Assembly (NCBI RefSeq): GCF_006148925.1
Contig: NZ_VAWB01000001.1
Location: 1,702,001-1,766,000, forward strand
Direction: 5' to 3'
Length of the DNA: 64,000 nt
Origin: Hyunsoonleella aestuarii
Lineage (GTDB): Bacteria > Bacteroidota > Bacteroidia > Flavobacteriales > Flavobacteriaceae
The notes beneath the pieces were generated by a model. It saw only the letters and a list, made by a program, of their open reading frames with translations. It had not been told where the DNA came from and ran no database searches. Both the position numbers and the translations under genes were made by a program. Shown here in pieces: positions 1 to 9,545 of this stretch (position 1 is the first letter of the stretch; each line of letters opens with the position of its first letter).

Positions 1-1023
1 GATCAAGCAAAAAAGATAGTTGATAGCTTGTTGCCTTTAGTTAAAAATAGCAAAACTAAGTTCAACGAAGTTGCAAATGAAATTAATACTGATGGTACTA
101 AAGGGAAAGATGGTAGTATTGGGTGGATAAGATATTCAACGTTTAACCCTGCAAGTTTTGATCCTGATTTTGCGGACTTTTTGTTTGAAAATGAATCAGG
201 AGAAGTAGATGCTGTATTAACTCAATTTGGATATCACATTATTAGAATTGATGATAAAAAAGCAGTTGATAATGCCATAAAAATTGGAACTATTTCAAGA
301 AAGATAGAGCCATCTGAAGCTACGATTAATAAAGTATTTAGAGACGCTTCAAATTTTGAAATAAAGGTTGCAAATAATGATTTTGAAGCGACAGCTACTG
401 AAAGTAATTATACTATACGACCAATTAACGGCATAAAAGCTTTAGATGAAAACATAACGGGCATAGGTAGTCAAAGACCAATTGTGCGTTGGACGTTTGA
501 AGACGAGTCTGAAGCAGGTGATATAAAGCGTTTTAATATTCCTGATGGATATGCCATTGCGCAATTAGTTGCAAAACATGAAGAAGGGCTTATGGCCATA
601 GAGGATGCTTCTGCTACCGCCTTACCAGCTATTCGTAAAGAAAAGAAAGCCCAAATTATAAAAGATCGAATTTCAGCAACTACTTTAGAGGATTTAGCGG
701 CGGCAGAAAACACAACAGCTCGATCTGCTTCTGCACTTACTATGAAAACTCCAACCATTTCTGGTGCTGGAAGAGAACCACTTGTTGTTGGAGCGGCTTT
801 TGGTCTAGCAGAAGGAAAGACTTCAAAACCAATAGCTGGGGAAAACGGTGTTTATATGATTGAAGTTACTAAAGTAACACCAGCAGTAGAATTAGATAAT
901 TATCAAGCATCCGCAAATAGAGTAGCTCAGCAAAAAACAAATGCTGTAAATACAAAAGTATACGATGCGCTAAAAGCAGCGGCAGACATTGAAGATAATA
1001 GAGTTGCTACCCAAGTGCAGTAA
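1..1023 (+). CDS. Peptidylprolyl isomerase, parvulin/PpiD-like, C-terminal part
   Basis: The reading frame is open from the first base, so the N-terminus (normally signal or membrane anchor plus chaperone domain) lies upstream of the window. The first ~85 visible residues carry the end of a parvulin (PpiC) rotamase domain: a GKDGSIGW segment, then the FENESGEVDAVLTQFGYHIIRI segment that closes such domains. The remaining ~250 residues resemble the C-terminal region of PpiD/SurA-like periplasmic folding factors of Flavobacteria, which help fold outer-membrane and secreted proteins. A weak hairpin with a T-run follows the stop. The family is clear; the PpiD versus SurA choice is less so because half of the protein is missing. 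Confidence 0.85.
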   Translation, partial: DQAKKIVDSLLPLVKNSKTKFNEVANEINTDGTKGKDGSIGWIRYSTFNPASFDPDFADFLFENESGEVDAVLTQFGYHIIRIDDKKAVDNAIKIGTISRKIEPSEATINKVFRDASNFEIKVANNDFEATATESNYTIRPINGIKALDENITGIGSQRPIVRWTFEDESEAGDIKRFNIPDGYAIAQLVAKHEEGLMAIEDASATALPAIRKEKKAQIIKDRISATTLEDLAAAENTTARSASALTMKTPTISGAGREPLVVGAAFGLAEGKTSKPIAGENGVYMIEVTKVTPAVELDNYQASANRVAQQKTNAVNTKVYDALKAAADIEDNRVATQVQ

Positions 1024-1045
1024 ATAAAACTAAAATTTAAATAAG

Positions 1046-1076
1046 AAGAGCCTTAATAATTTTGAGGCTTTTTTTA
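1046..1076. terminator. Possible terminator between convergent genes
   Basis: AGCCT (1049-1053) and AGGCT (1065-1069) form a short stem followed by seven T residues on the plus strand. It lies between the isomerase stop and the end of the convergent GHMP kinase gene. The stem is only 5 bp, so the call is moderate. Confidence 0.5.
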
Positions 1077-1080
1077 TGCA

Positions 1081-2001
1081 CTATAATACCATTTTCTCGT
1101 ATGGAATGATGGTGTTAAACCCTTTTTCTTTAAAATAGGCTTCGGGGTTGGTTCGAGAAGTAACCATAATAAAGTCGCCACCCCAGGCACCTAGACTTTT
1201 TATGCTTCCTTTATAATCATTAAATAGGAGCCTTTTTATAGGTGTTTGATTGGTAAGGTCACCTATAATGTTTTCATGTTTATCGATAAGGTATTCAAAA
1301 TCCTCTAAGTTTTTACAGGAAATTACCTTTTCGGTAATCAAGTTGATGTCTTTAATACATGATGTAGCATTTTGTTTATTTGCATGATAGTGTTTAATTC
1401 CTTCGCGGCTGTTTTGTTTTTTATTTAAATAAACAAAGAAGATATTTTCTTTAAATGATGGGTTGAAATCGACAGACTTAGCTACTCTTTTTTCTTTGTT
1501 ATTAGAAGCTAATTGATAGGTTATTGGGGTGTTATTTTTGGCGCATGCTATATCATATCCACTTCCGCCAAATGTTAATTCTAGTAACTTATAGGGGTCA
1601 ACCTGAGCCCATTGAGCAATATTATTGATTAATGTCGAAGATGTGCCCAGTCCCCAATGTTTTGGAAAAGTTAATTTAGTTGTTGCTTGATAACCTTGGT
1701 TGTCGCTCAAGAATCTTGGATTTAAAGACCTTGCACTACATAATATTTGAATTAGTCGATCTTCGATATTGTTCGGGGCTTTGGTCTCATTACCTATATT
1801 TTCAATAGCAAAATTACTTTCAAACCAAATGGCGTCGGTTTCATCAAAACTCTTCCAAATAATTTTTGGTTTGTCAATCGAATTTATTTCAAGTAATTGA
1901 CCAAACTTGGTAGGAATGGCTAATGCTAAAGCGCCATCTAATACAGCGTATTCACCAGTGAGTAATAATTTACCGTTACTATAGAATTTGTTACTATTCA
2001 C
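1081..2001 (-). CDS. GHMP kinase (mevalonate-pathway kinase-like)
   Basis: 306 residues. The GHMP ATP-binding motif is visible as WGLGTSS (residues 116-122), preceded by the N-terminal substrate-side signature GKLLLTGEYAVLDG (10-23) and followed by GSGYDIA (147-153). These fit mevalonate or phosphomevalonate kinases, which phosphorylate mevalonate-pathway intermediates in the cytoplasm. The gene starts with GTG and overlaps the end of the upstream HMG-CoA reductase gene by 8 bases, so the two are almost certainly co-transcribed and translationally coupled. This places it in isoprenoid synthesis. Which phosphorylation step it performs cannot be told from sequence alone. Confidence 0.85.
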   Translation of the reverse strand: MNSNKFYSNGKLLLTGEYAVLDGALALAIPTKFGQLLEINSIDKPKIIWKSFDETDAIWFESNFAIENIGNETKAPNNIEDRLIQILCSARSLNPRFLSDNQGYQATTKLTFPKHWGLGTSSTLINNIAQWAQVDPYKLLELTFGGSGYDIACAKNNTPITYQLASNNKEKRVAKSVDFNPSFKENIFFVYLNKKQNSREGIKHYHANKQNATSCIKDINLITEKVISCKNLEDFEYLIDKHENIIGDLTNQTPIKRLLFNDYKGSIKSLGAWGGDFIMVTSRTNPEAYFKEKGFNTIIPYEKMVL

Positions 2002-3319
2002 TTTTTATTCTAAGCTTATTTATGGCATCAACAACGGCGCTATGACTAACAGCATTGGTTTTAAAATATGTCGTTAAAATATTTTTTTCTTCCTTACTAG
2101 CTTCAAATTGATTTAAAATATTCATTAAGTGCATTTTCATATGACCTTGCTGAATACCAGTTGTAGTGAGCGAACGCAGTGCTGCAAAGTTTTGAGCCAA
2201 TCCTGCTACCGCCACAATCTGCATTAATTCTTTGGCAGAAGGGTGATGTAATAATTCAAGAGATAATTTAACTAATGGATGTAGCTTAGTAAGTCCTCCA
2301 ACAGTGCCTAAAGCCAATGGAATTTCCATCCAAAAACTAAAAATGCCATTTTCTATTTTGGCATGAGACAAACTACTGTATTGACCTTTTCTTGAAGCAT
2401 AAGCATGCACACCAGCTTCAACGGCTCTAAAATCGTTCCCTGTAGCTAATACCACGGCATCAATACCATTCATAATCCCTTTATTATGGGTCACGGCACG
2501 ATAGGGTTCTATTTCTGCAATGTTAACAGCTTGAACAAATTTATTTGCAAACTCTTGAGGCGATATCGAATCATTTTCTGTTAGTTCATTCACTTTGCAA
2601 CCAACCTCAGCTCTAACCAAGCAGTTGGGAACATAGTTAGATAAGATGCTCATAACAATGTGAATCTGTTTCTCTTCTTCCGAGAAAAGGTCAAATCCTA
2701 AAGCTTCATTTTTAAACGTTTTTGCAAACTGTTCTAAGCATGAATTTATAAAATTGGCACCCATAGCATCCAGCGTTTCAAACGAGGCATGTAGCTGGTA
2801 GTAACCCTCCAAATTTTCTGTTTTATCTCGTAATTCAATATCTAAGACACCACCACCTCTGGATTCCATATTCTTGGTAAGGTGTTTGGATTCACTTAAA
2901 AGTTTTGGTTTAACTGAATTAAAAAAAGTTTTAAGTTTATTAAAATCACCGGTATAAATAAAGTGAACTTGTCCAATTTTAGTTGTAGAAATCACTTCGG
3001 TTTTAAAACCACCTCGATCTAACCAAAATTTAGCAGCCTTACTAGCTGCAGCGACAACCGAGCTTTCTTCAATGGCCATGGGTATGGTATAAAGTCTGTC
3101 GTTTATAAGAAAATTAGGAGCTACACCTAAGGGTAAATAGTAATTTGTAATCGTGTTTTCTATAAACTCATCATGCAATTGCTGAATCTTTTCGTTCGTA
3201 TTCCAATATTGCTTAATAATTTTTTTAGCATCATCAGAATTTGAAAAATAGGTATTAACTATCCAGTCTATTTTTTTTGATTTAGATAGTTTAGAAAAAC
3301 CAGCAATCGTTTTACTCAT
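1994..3319 (-). CDS. Hydroxymethylglutaryl-CoA reductase, class II-like
   Basis: 441 residues from the ATG at 3319; a start seven codons further up is possible, but the protein then gains an unlikely N-terminus. It makes (or, in degradative members, oxidises) mevalonate with NAD(P)H. Family catalytic residues can be placed: Glu84 or Glu85 in MAIEESS, Lys280 in HNKGIMNG, Asp296 in GNDFRA and His393 in QGHMKMH. The length and absence of a membrane domain fit the bacterial class II form. It is first in a two-gene operon with the GHMP kinase, which argues for a biosynthetic mevalonate pathway. A TATCTTTG element on the minus strand lies just upstream. Confidence 0.93.
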   Translation of the reverse strand: MSKTIAGFSKLSKSKKIDWIVNTYFSNSDDAKKIIKQYWNTNEKIQQLHDEFIENTITNYYLPLGVAPNFLINDRLYTIPMAIEESSVVAAASKAAKFWLDRGGFKTEVISTTKIGQVHFIYTGDFNKLKTFFNSVKPKLLSESKHLTKNMESRGGGVLDIELRDKTENLEGYYQLHASFETLDAMGANFINSCLEQFAKTFKNEALGFDLFSEEEKQIHIVMSILSNYVPNCLVRAEVGCKVNELTENDSISPQEFANKFVQAVNIAEIEPYRAVTHNKGIMNGIDAVVLATGNDFRAVEAGVHAYASRKGQYSSLSHAKIENGIFSFWMEIPLALGTVGGLTKLHPLVKLSLELLHHPSAKELMQIVAVAGLAQNFAALRSLTTTGIQQGHMKMHLMNILNQFEASKEEKNILTTYFKTNAVSHSAVVDAINKLRIKSE

Positions 3320-3337
3320 AAAAATTAGTTTAAGTTG

Positions 3338-3345
3338 CAAAGATA
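3338..3345 (-). promoter_or_regulatory. Putative -7 promoter element of the HMG-CoA reductase operon
   Basis: The minus strand reads TATCTTTG, an exact match to the Bacteroidota -7 consensus TAnnTTTG, 18 bases before the ATG at 3319. I see no clear -33 TTG at the expected distance. Confidence 0.45.
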
Positions 3346-3557
3346 AGACTCTTGGTATGAATATTGAATATCTTGATTTACCAAGTTATTTAAGTGTTAA
3401 TAATTACGGTTTTTTGCATAATTTTTAGTAAACTTGACATCATTTTATGAAATAAACATTTTTTTTAATGAAACGCCCAAAATTCATTATTTAATTTTAA
3501 TGATTCTCGCACTTTGGAACGTGATAATAAACTATTTAAAACAGTAGCAATCTACAA

Positions 3558-5792
3558 ATGAAATACCTTAATTTTTCCCTTGGCATCTGCCTTTTTTTAG
3601 CAACAATTTTAACAGCACAGACAAAACAAATTAGTATAGAAGAAATTTGGAATGGCACCTTTAGAACAGAAGGTATGGATGTGCTACATTCTATGAAGAA
3701 TGGACAACAATATTCTGTTTTAAATTTTGATCAAGCTTCCAGAAGTACGTCGGTAGATATTTACGACTACAAGACTTTAGAGAAAATTAAAACACTTGTT
3801 AGTTCTGCCGATTTGGAAGATCTGGCTTACTTCACAGATTATAAATTTAGTAACGATGAGCAAAAAGTAATTTTGGCTACAAATGAAGAATCTATTTTTC
3901 GTCGTTCTGTGTTGGGGAATTATTTTGTTTATACCATCAATGATAAATCACTTGACTTAATTTCTGAGGATAAAATACAAGAGCCTACTTTTTCTCCAGA
4001 TGGAACTAAAGTCGCCTATGCAAAAAATAATAACTTATTTGTGAAAGATTTAAAGTCTGGGGAAACCATACAAATAACTTTTGATGGTAAAAAGAATGAA
4101 ATAATAAATGGTATTACCGATTGGGTCTATGAAGAAGAATTTGCTTTTGTTCGTGCCTTCGAATGGAATGCGGATAGCAATAAAATAGCTTTTATAAGAT
4201 TTGATGAAACCAACGTTCCAGAGTTTTCTATGGATGTTTATGGAACTGGGCTTTATCAAACACAACACGTATTTAAATACCCTAAAGCAGGAGAAACTAA
4301 TTCGCTAGTGTCGCTTTATATTTATAATCTTAATAATGGAGCAACTAACGAAGTTAAATTGGGGAAATCTTATAACGACTTTTATATTCCACGTATCGAA
4401 TGGACAAATAAACCCGATGTTTTGAGCGCACATTACATGAATAGACATCAAAATGAATTGGATTTGTGGATGATTAACGCGAAAACAAACACATCTAATT
4501 TAGTGCTAGCAGAAAAAGACAAGGCCTATATAGATGTAACAGATAATCTTACTTTTTTAAAAGACAATAGTTTTATTTGGACAAGTGAAAAGGACGGTTT
4601 TAATCATATTTATCATTACAGTGAAGAAGGTAAGCTTATAAATCAAGTTACAAAAGGGAACTGGGAAGTCACTAATTATTATGGTTATGATGAAAATACG
4701 AATAGAATTTTTTATCAGTCTGTTGAAAATGGCTCGATAAATCGAGACGTATATTCAATTAAGCTTAACGGTAGAAATAAACAAAGATTAACCAAAAGTG
4801 AAGGAACGAACAACGCATCATTTAGTGCCGATTTTTCATATTTTATCAATACTTTTTCCAGTGCTTCGATACCGCCTGAATACTCTCTAAATAGTTCAGC
4901 TTCAGGAAATCTTATAAAAAGCATAAAAGATAATGATGTCTTATCACAAAATCTTTCTAATTATAAGACCTCTAAAAAAGAGTTTAGTACTATTCGTGTA
5001 AATGGAAACGATTTAAATATGTGGATGATTAAACCAGCCGATTTTGATGCTTCTAAACAGTATCCGCTATTTATGACACAATATTCTGGACCAGGATCCC
5101 AATCGGTTGAAAATAGTTGGAACGGTGCAAACGATTACTGGTTTCAACATTTAGCACAAGAAGGTTATATTATAGTTTGTGTAGATGGTCGTGGTACAGG
5201 ATTTAAAGGTGCCGAGTTTAAAAAAGTAACGCAGAACGAATTGGGTAAGTATGAAGTTGAAGACCAGATTCAGGCAGCAAGACAATTAGGCGAATTACCG
5301 TATATTGATAAAACTAGAATCGGAATATGGGGGTGGAGTTATGGAGGTTTTATGAGTAGTAATTGTTTATTTAAAGGCAACAATGTTTTTAAAATGGCAA
5401 TTGCCGTTGCACCAGTAACCAGTTGGCGTTTTTATGATACTATTTATACCGAGCGTTATATGACAACACCACAAGAAAACCCAAGTGGTTATGATGATAA
5501 CTCACCAATTAATCATATAGATAAACTTGAAGGCGATTTTCTATTAGTGCATGGATCTGCAGATGATAACGTACATTTACAAAATACCATGCGATTAGCA
5601 GAAGCATTAATTCAGGCTAATAAACCATTCGATTGGGCAGTTTATCCAGATGATAATCATGGGATTTACGGCGGAAATACTAGACTTCATTTATATAATA
5701 AAATGACCAAGTTTATCCATAATAATCTTGGTGATAAAAGAAATAAGGAAGAGAAAGTTGGAGTAAAGGAAAAAGTGGAAATTAAAGGATAG
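3558..5792 (+). CDS. Dipeptidyl peptidase IV-like S9B serine peptidase
   Basis: 744 residues with an N-terminal signal peptide (NFSLGICLFLATILTAQT). The first ~480 residues form the beta-propeller part typical of S9B peptidases; the last ~250 are the alpha/beta-hydrolase domain. The nucleophile is Ser594 in GWSYGG, with Asp669 in SADDNVH and His701 in DDNHGIYGG completing the triad, and the DWVYEEEF motif (N-terminal dipeptide anchoring in DPP-IV) is present. It should release X-Pro or X-Ala dipeptides from peptide N-termini in the periplasm. It is followed 23 bases later by two POT peptide transporters, a logical partnership. The C-terminal tail is rich in Lys and Glu. Confidence 0.94.
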   Translation: MKYLNFSLGICLFLATILTAQTKQISIEEIWNGTFRTEGMDVLHSMKNGQQYSVLNFDQASRSTSVDIYDYKTLEKIKTLVSSADLEDLAYFTDYKFSNDEQKVILATNEESIFRRSVLGNYFVYTINDKSLDLISEDKIQEPTFSPDGTKVAYAKNNNLFVKDLKSGETIQITFDGKKNEIINGITDWVYEEEFAFVRAFEWNADSNKIAFIRFDETNVPEFSMDVYGTGLYQTQHVFKYPKAGETNSLVSLYIYNLNNGATNEVKLGKSYNDFYIPRIEWTNKPDVLSAHYMNRHQNELDLWMINAKTNTSNLVLAEKDKAYIDVTDNLTFLKDNSFIWTSEKDGFNHIYHYSEEGKLINQVTKGNWEVTNYYGYDENTNRIFYQSVENGSINRDVYSIKLNGRNKQRLTKSEGTNNASFSADFSYFINTFSSASIPPEYSLNSSASGNLIKSIKDNDVLSQNLSNYKTSKKEFSTIRVNGNDLNMWMIKPADFDASKQYPLFMTQYSGPGSQSVENSWNGANDYWFQHLAQEGYIIVCVDGRGTGFKGAEFKKVTQNELGKYEVEDQIQAARQLGELPYIDKTRIGIWGWSYGGFMSSNCLFKGNNVFKMAIAVAPVTSWRFYDTIYTERYMTTPQENPSGYDDNSPINHIDKLEGDFLLVHGSADDNVHLQNTMRLAEALIQANKPFDWAVYPDDNHGIYGGNTRLHLYNKMTKFIHNNLGDKRNKEEKVGVKEKVEIKG

Positions 5793-5815
5793 AATACTAA
5801 CTAACAATTATATAT

Positions 5816-7201
5816 ATGGCGAATTCAGCTACGATTAAACAAAAAGAATTATTTGGACATCCAGTAGGATTATTTGTGCTCTTTTTTACCGAAATGTGGG
5901 AACGCTTTTCTTATTACGGAATGAGGGCTATTTTGGTATTATATTTAGTCGGTCTGACTACCGATGCAAATCCAGGATTAGGATGGTCCAATGGTGAAGC
6001 TTTAGCCTTGTATGGTTGGTATACCATGATGGTCTATGTGATGTCGATCCCAGGAGGAATAATTGCAGATAAGTTATTAGGTCAAAAAAAGTCTGTCTTA
6101 GTTGGAGGAGTTTTATTGGTATTAGGACACAGTATATTGGCAGTTGAGGAAATGTGGGCCTTTTATACTGGATTAGTACTGATTGTTTGTGGAGTAGGTA
6201 TGCTTAAGCCAAATATATCTACAATGGTTGGTGGTTTGTACGAAAAAGGTGATATAAGAAGAGATAAAGGTTTCACGATTTTTTATATTGGAATAAATGT
6301 TGGGGCATTTTTATCTAGTTTAGTTGTTGGTTATGTTGGAGAAGTTCATGGATGGCATTATGGATTTGGACTTGCAGGAATAGGAATGGCAGCCGGTTTA
6401 ATACAATATCTTATAGGGTTAAAACATTTAACTCATGTAGGTAATTTTTTAGGAGCATCTCAAAATGATAAAGATAAGGAGCTAATGAAAAAACCACTTA
6501 CCAAAATTGAAAAAGACAGGGTTGTGGTATTGCTTCTTTCGTTTTTATTAGTAATAGTTTTCTGGGGGGCGTTTGAGCAAGCTGGAGGTTTAATGAATAT
6601 CTATACTTCTGAAAAAACAAATAGAATGCTTATGGGCTGGGAAGTTCCAGCAACATGGTTTCAGTCTTTAAATGCAATGTTTATTATCTTTTTAGGAACT
6701 TCTGTGGCAGCATATTGGGCAGCTCGTAAATTAAAAGGGAAAGCGGCTTCAGGTTTGTTTAAAATGATAATTGGCCTCATTATTATGGGAACAGGTTTCT
6801 TTTTTATGACTGCTGCAACAGCACAATATGAATCAACAGGATCTTCAGCGATGTACTGGTTGGTGTTAGCGTATTTGTTTCACACAGTAGGGGAACTATG
6901 TTTGTCTCCAGTGGCGTTGTCCTATACTACAAAATTAGCGCCTGTTAAATATGCTTCTTTAATGATGGGTATTTATTTTGCTATGACAGGTTTTGGAAGT
7001 AAGCTAGCAGGACTCCTCGGGGAATGGTCAGAAAGTCTTGGAGAATATACAATTTTTACGGGTATTGCAGTTTTTTGTGTTGTTTTAGGAGGTTTGGTGT
7101 TAGCTATAAGAAAAAAATTAGAACACTTAACTCATGGCGCTGAAGATGACGAACATGTTATTCATGATGAAGCAGAAGGTTTTGAATTAGCTGATAATTA
7201 A
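5816..7201 (+). CDS. POT/PTR2 family proton-coupled oligopeptide transporter
   Basis: 461 residues, mostly hydrophobic, with the POT proton-coupling signature ExxER followed by FSYYG (Glu26-Arg30 onward) at the end of a typical HPxGLFVLFFTEMWERF N-terminus. A PTR2 motif region around GMLKPNISTMVGGLY, and a later GELCLSPVALSYTTKLAP segment, are also family hallmarks. The protein imports di- and tripeptides across the inner membrane using the proton gradient. It sits between the DPP-IV-like peptidase and a second, longer POT gene, and probably takes up the dipeptides released by that peptidase. It ends in an acidic cytoplasmic tail. Confidence 0.95.
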   Translation: MANSATIKQKELFGHPVGLFVLFFTEMWERFSYYGMRAILVLYLVGLTTDANPGLGWSNGEALALYGWYTMMVYVMSIPGGIIADKLLGQKKSVLVGGVLLVLGHSILAVEEMWAFYTGLVLIVCGVGMLKPNISTMVGGLYEKGDIRRDKGFTIFYIGINVGAFLSSLVVGYVGEVHGWHYGFGLAGIGMAAGLIQYLIGLKHLTHVGNFLGASQNDKDKELMKKPLTKIEKDRVVVLLLSFLLVIVFWGAFEQAGGLMNIYTSEKTNRMLMGWEVPATWFQSLNAMFIIFLGTSVAAYWAARKLKGKAASGLFKMIIGLIIMGTGFFFMTAATAQYESTGSSAMYWLVLAYLFHTVGELCLSPVALSYTTKLAPVKYASLMMGIYFAMTGFGSKLAGLLGEWSESLGEYTIFTGIAVFCVVLGGLVLAIRKKLEHLTHGAEDDEHVIHDEAEGFELADN

Positions 7202-7212
7202 TACATATTATC

Positions 7213-8988
7213 ATGGAAGAAAATTCAACCGATCATTTTTTTAAAGACAAAGTATTAGGGCATCCATCAGGATTGTTTGTTTTATTTTTTACCGAGATGT
7301 GGGAGCGTTTTTCATATTATGGAATGCGTGCTATTTTGGTGATTTTTTTAACTGGGGCGATTATTGGAGATAACCCAGGGTGGGAATGGACGTCCGAAGC
7401 AGCACTTTCTCTATTAGGAACTTATGCAATGCTTGTTTACCTCACCCCTCTAGTTGGTGGTTGGCTGGCAGATAATAAAATTGGCTATAGAATGGCAGTT
7501 GTTATTGGTGCTTTACTAATGACTCTCGGTCACGCCTCTATGGCTGCTGAAACACCAACATTTCTTTACATTGGAATTGCATTTTTAATAGTTGGTAACG
7601 GATTCTTCAAACCTAATATGACCTCTATTATTTCTAAGATGTATGAAGGCCATGACGAGAAAAAGGATGGCGCTTATAATATTTTTTATATGGGTGTAAA
7701 TGCCGGAGCCTTTATAGGAATTATGCTTTGTGGTTGGGTAGGAGAGAAAATTGGTTGGAGTTACGGTTTTGGTCTTGCTGGAATATTTATGCTTTTAGGG
7801 ATGCTTCAGTTTTATTATGCACAATCACTCTTTGGTAACATTGGTGATAAACCGAAAAATGAGAATGTCGATATAATAGATGATTTAGCCAATAATTATA
7901 AGGAGGTTTCGAGCAGGGGAGAAAAATTAAATAGGTTTTTAACGATTGATTATTTACTTATAGGTGTCTTTATAATTTCAGCAATGATTTTTATAATTAA
8001 CGACCCCTTAAGTAAAATTGGGAACATTTATACTTTTAATTTCACTGTTGCAGGAATGGCAGATTCTCTGTTTTTCGCATTATTAGCTGCGATAACATTT
8101 ATTTTACTTCTGTTAGTTAGAATACCAAGATATATTCCCGTTGAAAGAGATAGAATGATTGCCTTTTCAATCTTTTGTATTTTCACTATTTTCTTTTGGG
8201 CGGCATTTGAACAAGCGGCAGGATCACTCCCAATTTATACCAGAGATTATACTAACAGAATTTTGGAAGGAGGTGCAGCAACAACTTTTAAAATTGTTGA
8301 CTTAATAGTTACTGTGGTGCCGCTTTGTGTCATAACTTATGTCCTTTTAAGTTTATTTAGAAAAACTTTTAATAGAATAGGTTTATCTAATATTATTCTA
8401 GGTTTTAGTTTTATTATAGTTTGGGCTATAGTTTTATATAAATTATACATTGAATTTCAATCTACCGAAACAGAAGTTCCAATTACATGGTTTGCTATAT
8501 TGAACTCTCTCTTTATTATTATGTTTGCACCCCTATTTACGAAATGGTGGGATAGTAAATATAATCCACCTGCATCAGTGAAGTACTTTTTAGGATTAGC
8601 TCTATTGGGAATTGGATTTGGTTTCTTAGCTTTCGGTGCAAAAGATGTGCCGCTTGGAGCTCAAACAGCAAGCCTAAGTATGGCGTGGTTGGTATTTGCT
8701 TATTTGTTCCATACGTTGGGAGAAATGTGCTTAAGTCCAATGGGGTTATCTTATTTAAGTAAGCTAGTTCCAGGACGTATGGTGGCATTTATGTTTGGTG
8801 TTTATTATTTGGCAATAGCAATTGGTAATAAGTTGGCACACTATGTAGGCGGCGATATAGAAAAAATTACGAGCGAACATGGTCTTTCGTTTTTCTTTTT
8901 GATATTTACTTTTATACCTATTGGGTTGGGTCTTGTTTCCTTAATGTTACACCCATTATTGAAAAAACTCATGCATGGTGTTCGTTAA
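7213..8988 (+). CDS. POT/PTR2 family oligopeptide transporter, long form
   Basis: 591 residues, paralogous to the gene just upstream: the same HPSGLFVLFFTEMWERFSYYG start (ExxER at Glu28-Arg32), NGFFKPNMTSIISKMY and GEMCLSPMGLSYLSKLVPG segments. It is about 130 residues longer, mainly from an additional hydrophilic segment and extra membrane spans in the middle (residues ~210-300 and ~370-440). It starts 11 bases after the first POT stop and is followed by a strong terminator, so the peptidase and both transporters form one transcription unit. The two paralogues may differ in peptide preference; the sequence does not say which. Confidence 0.94.
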   Translation: MEENSTDHFFKDKVLGHPSGLFVLFFTEMWERFSYYGMRAILVIFLTGAIIGDNPGWEWTSEAALSLLGTYAMLVYLTPLVGGWLADNKIGYRMAVVIGALLMTLGHASMAAETPTFLYIGIAFLIVGNGFFKPNMTSIISKMYEGHDEKKDGAYNIFYMGVNAGAFIGIMLCGWVGEKIGWSYGFGLAGIFMLLGMLQFYYAQSLFGNIGDKPKNENVDIIDDLANNYKEVSSRGEKLNRFLTIDYLLIGVFIISAMIFIINDPLSKIGNIYTFNFTVAGMADSLFFALLAAITFILLLLVRIPRYIPVERDRMIAFSIFCIFTIFFWAAFEQAAGSLPIYTRDYTNRILEGGAATTFKIVDLIVTVVPLCVITYVLLSLFRKTFNRIGLSNIILGFSFIIVWAIVLYKLYIEFQSTETEVPITWFAILNSLFIIMFAPLFTKWWDSKYNPPASVKYFLGLALLGIGFGFLAFGAKDVPLGAQTASLSMAWLVFAYLFHTLGEMCLSPMGLSYLSKLVPGRMVAFMFGVYYLAIAIGNKLAHYVGGDIEKITSEHGLSFFFLIFTFIPIGLGLVSLMLHPLLKKLMHGVR

Positions 8989-9013
8989 TCGAATAAAAAG
9001 TTAAAATAAACTC

Positions 9014-9041
9014 AAAAAGCTCCTGTTTAGGAGCTTTTTTT
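9014..9041 (+). terminator. Rho-independent terminator after the peptide-use operon
   Basis: A perfect 10-bp stem, AAAAAGCTCC and GGAGCTTTTT, encloses a 6-base loop and runs into a T tract 26 bases after the second POT gene. Confidence 0.9.
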
Positions 9042-9076
9042 GTAAGTTCGGAATAGGTTTTGCAACATAAAGGGTT

Positions 9077-9541
9077 ATGAAAAAGACAATATTTGGATTT
9101 TTAATATTTATTGGAGCTTATAGTTTCAGCAACGCTCAAAAAGCAATTTGGCATACCGATATGACAAAAGCTTCCGAAATTGCCATAAATGAAAACAAAC
9201 CAGTACTCATGTTTTTTACTGGATCTGATTGGTGCGGGTGGTGTAAAAGATTGCAGCGCGAAGTATTATTAACTGAAGATTTTGAAGCTTGGGCGAAAGA
9301 TAATGTGGTGCTTATGGAATTGGACTTTCCAAGAAGAGCACCTCAAGAGCAATCAGTAAAGGTTCAGAATTATCAGTTACAGCAAATATTTAAAGTTACA
9401 GGGTATCCGAAGATATTTTTTGTGAACCCAGAAAAGAAACCCGATGGAAAAATGAATTTAAACAGTCTTGGCAGTACTGGATATGTGCGTGGAGGAACTC
9501 AAAAATGGTTGGCTGTTGCAAATAATATTATAAAAAAATAG
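9077..9541 (+). CDS. Secreted thioredoxin-fold protein (WCGWCK)
   Basis: 154 residues with a signal peptide ending near SNAQ (residue ~21). The redox motif WCGWCK has cysteines at 53 and 56, in the context MFFTGSDWCGWCKRL that is typical of the thioredoxin-7/DUF255-like group of Bacteroidota. A cis-proline is likely in GYPKIFF. It should act in the periplasm on protein thiols or disulfides; its partner is unknown. Only 4 bases separate it from a second thioredoxin-like gene, so the two are an operon, transcribed separately from the peptide block because of the terminator upstream. Confidence 0.9.
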   Translation: MKKTIFGFLIFIGAYSFSNAQKAIWHTDMTKASEIAINENKPVLMFFTGSDWCGWCKRLQREVLLTEDFEAWAKDNVVLMELDFPRRAPQEQSVKVQNYQLQQIFKVTGYPKIFFVNPEKKPDGKMNLNSLGSTGYVRGGTQKWLAVANNIIKK

Positions 9542-9545
9542 AAAG

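Noticed and set aside
471-758. Antisense frame of 95 residues opposite the isomerase gene
   Set aside because: It is the shadow of a well-supported coding sequence and has no family resemblance.
5816-8988. Two adjacent POT genes as an assembly duplication
   Set aside because: The proteins differ in length by about 130 residues and diverge throughout; they are true paralogues.
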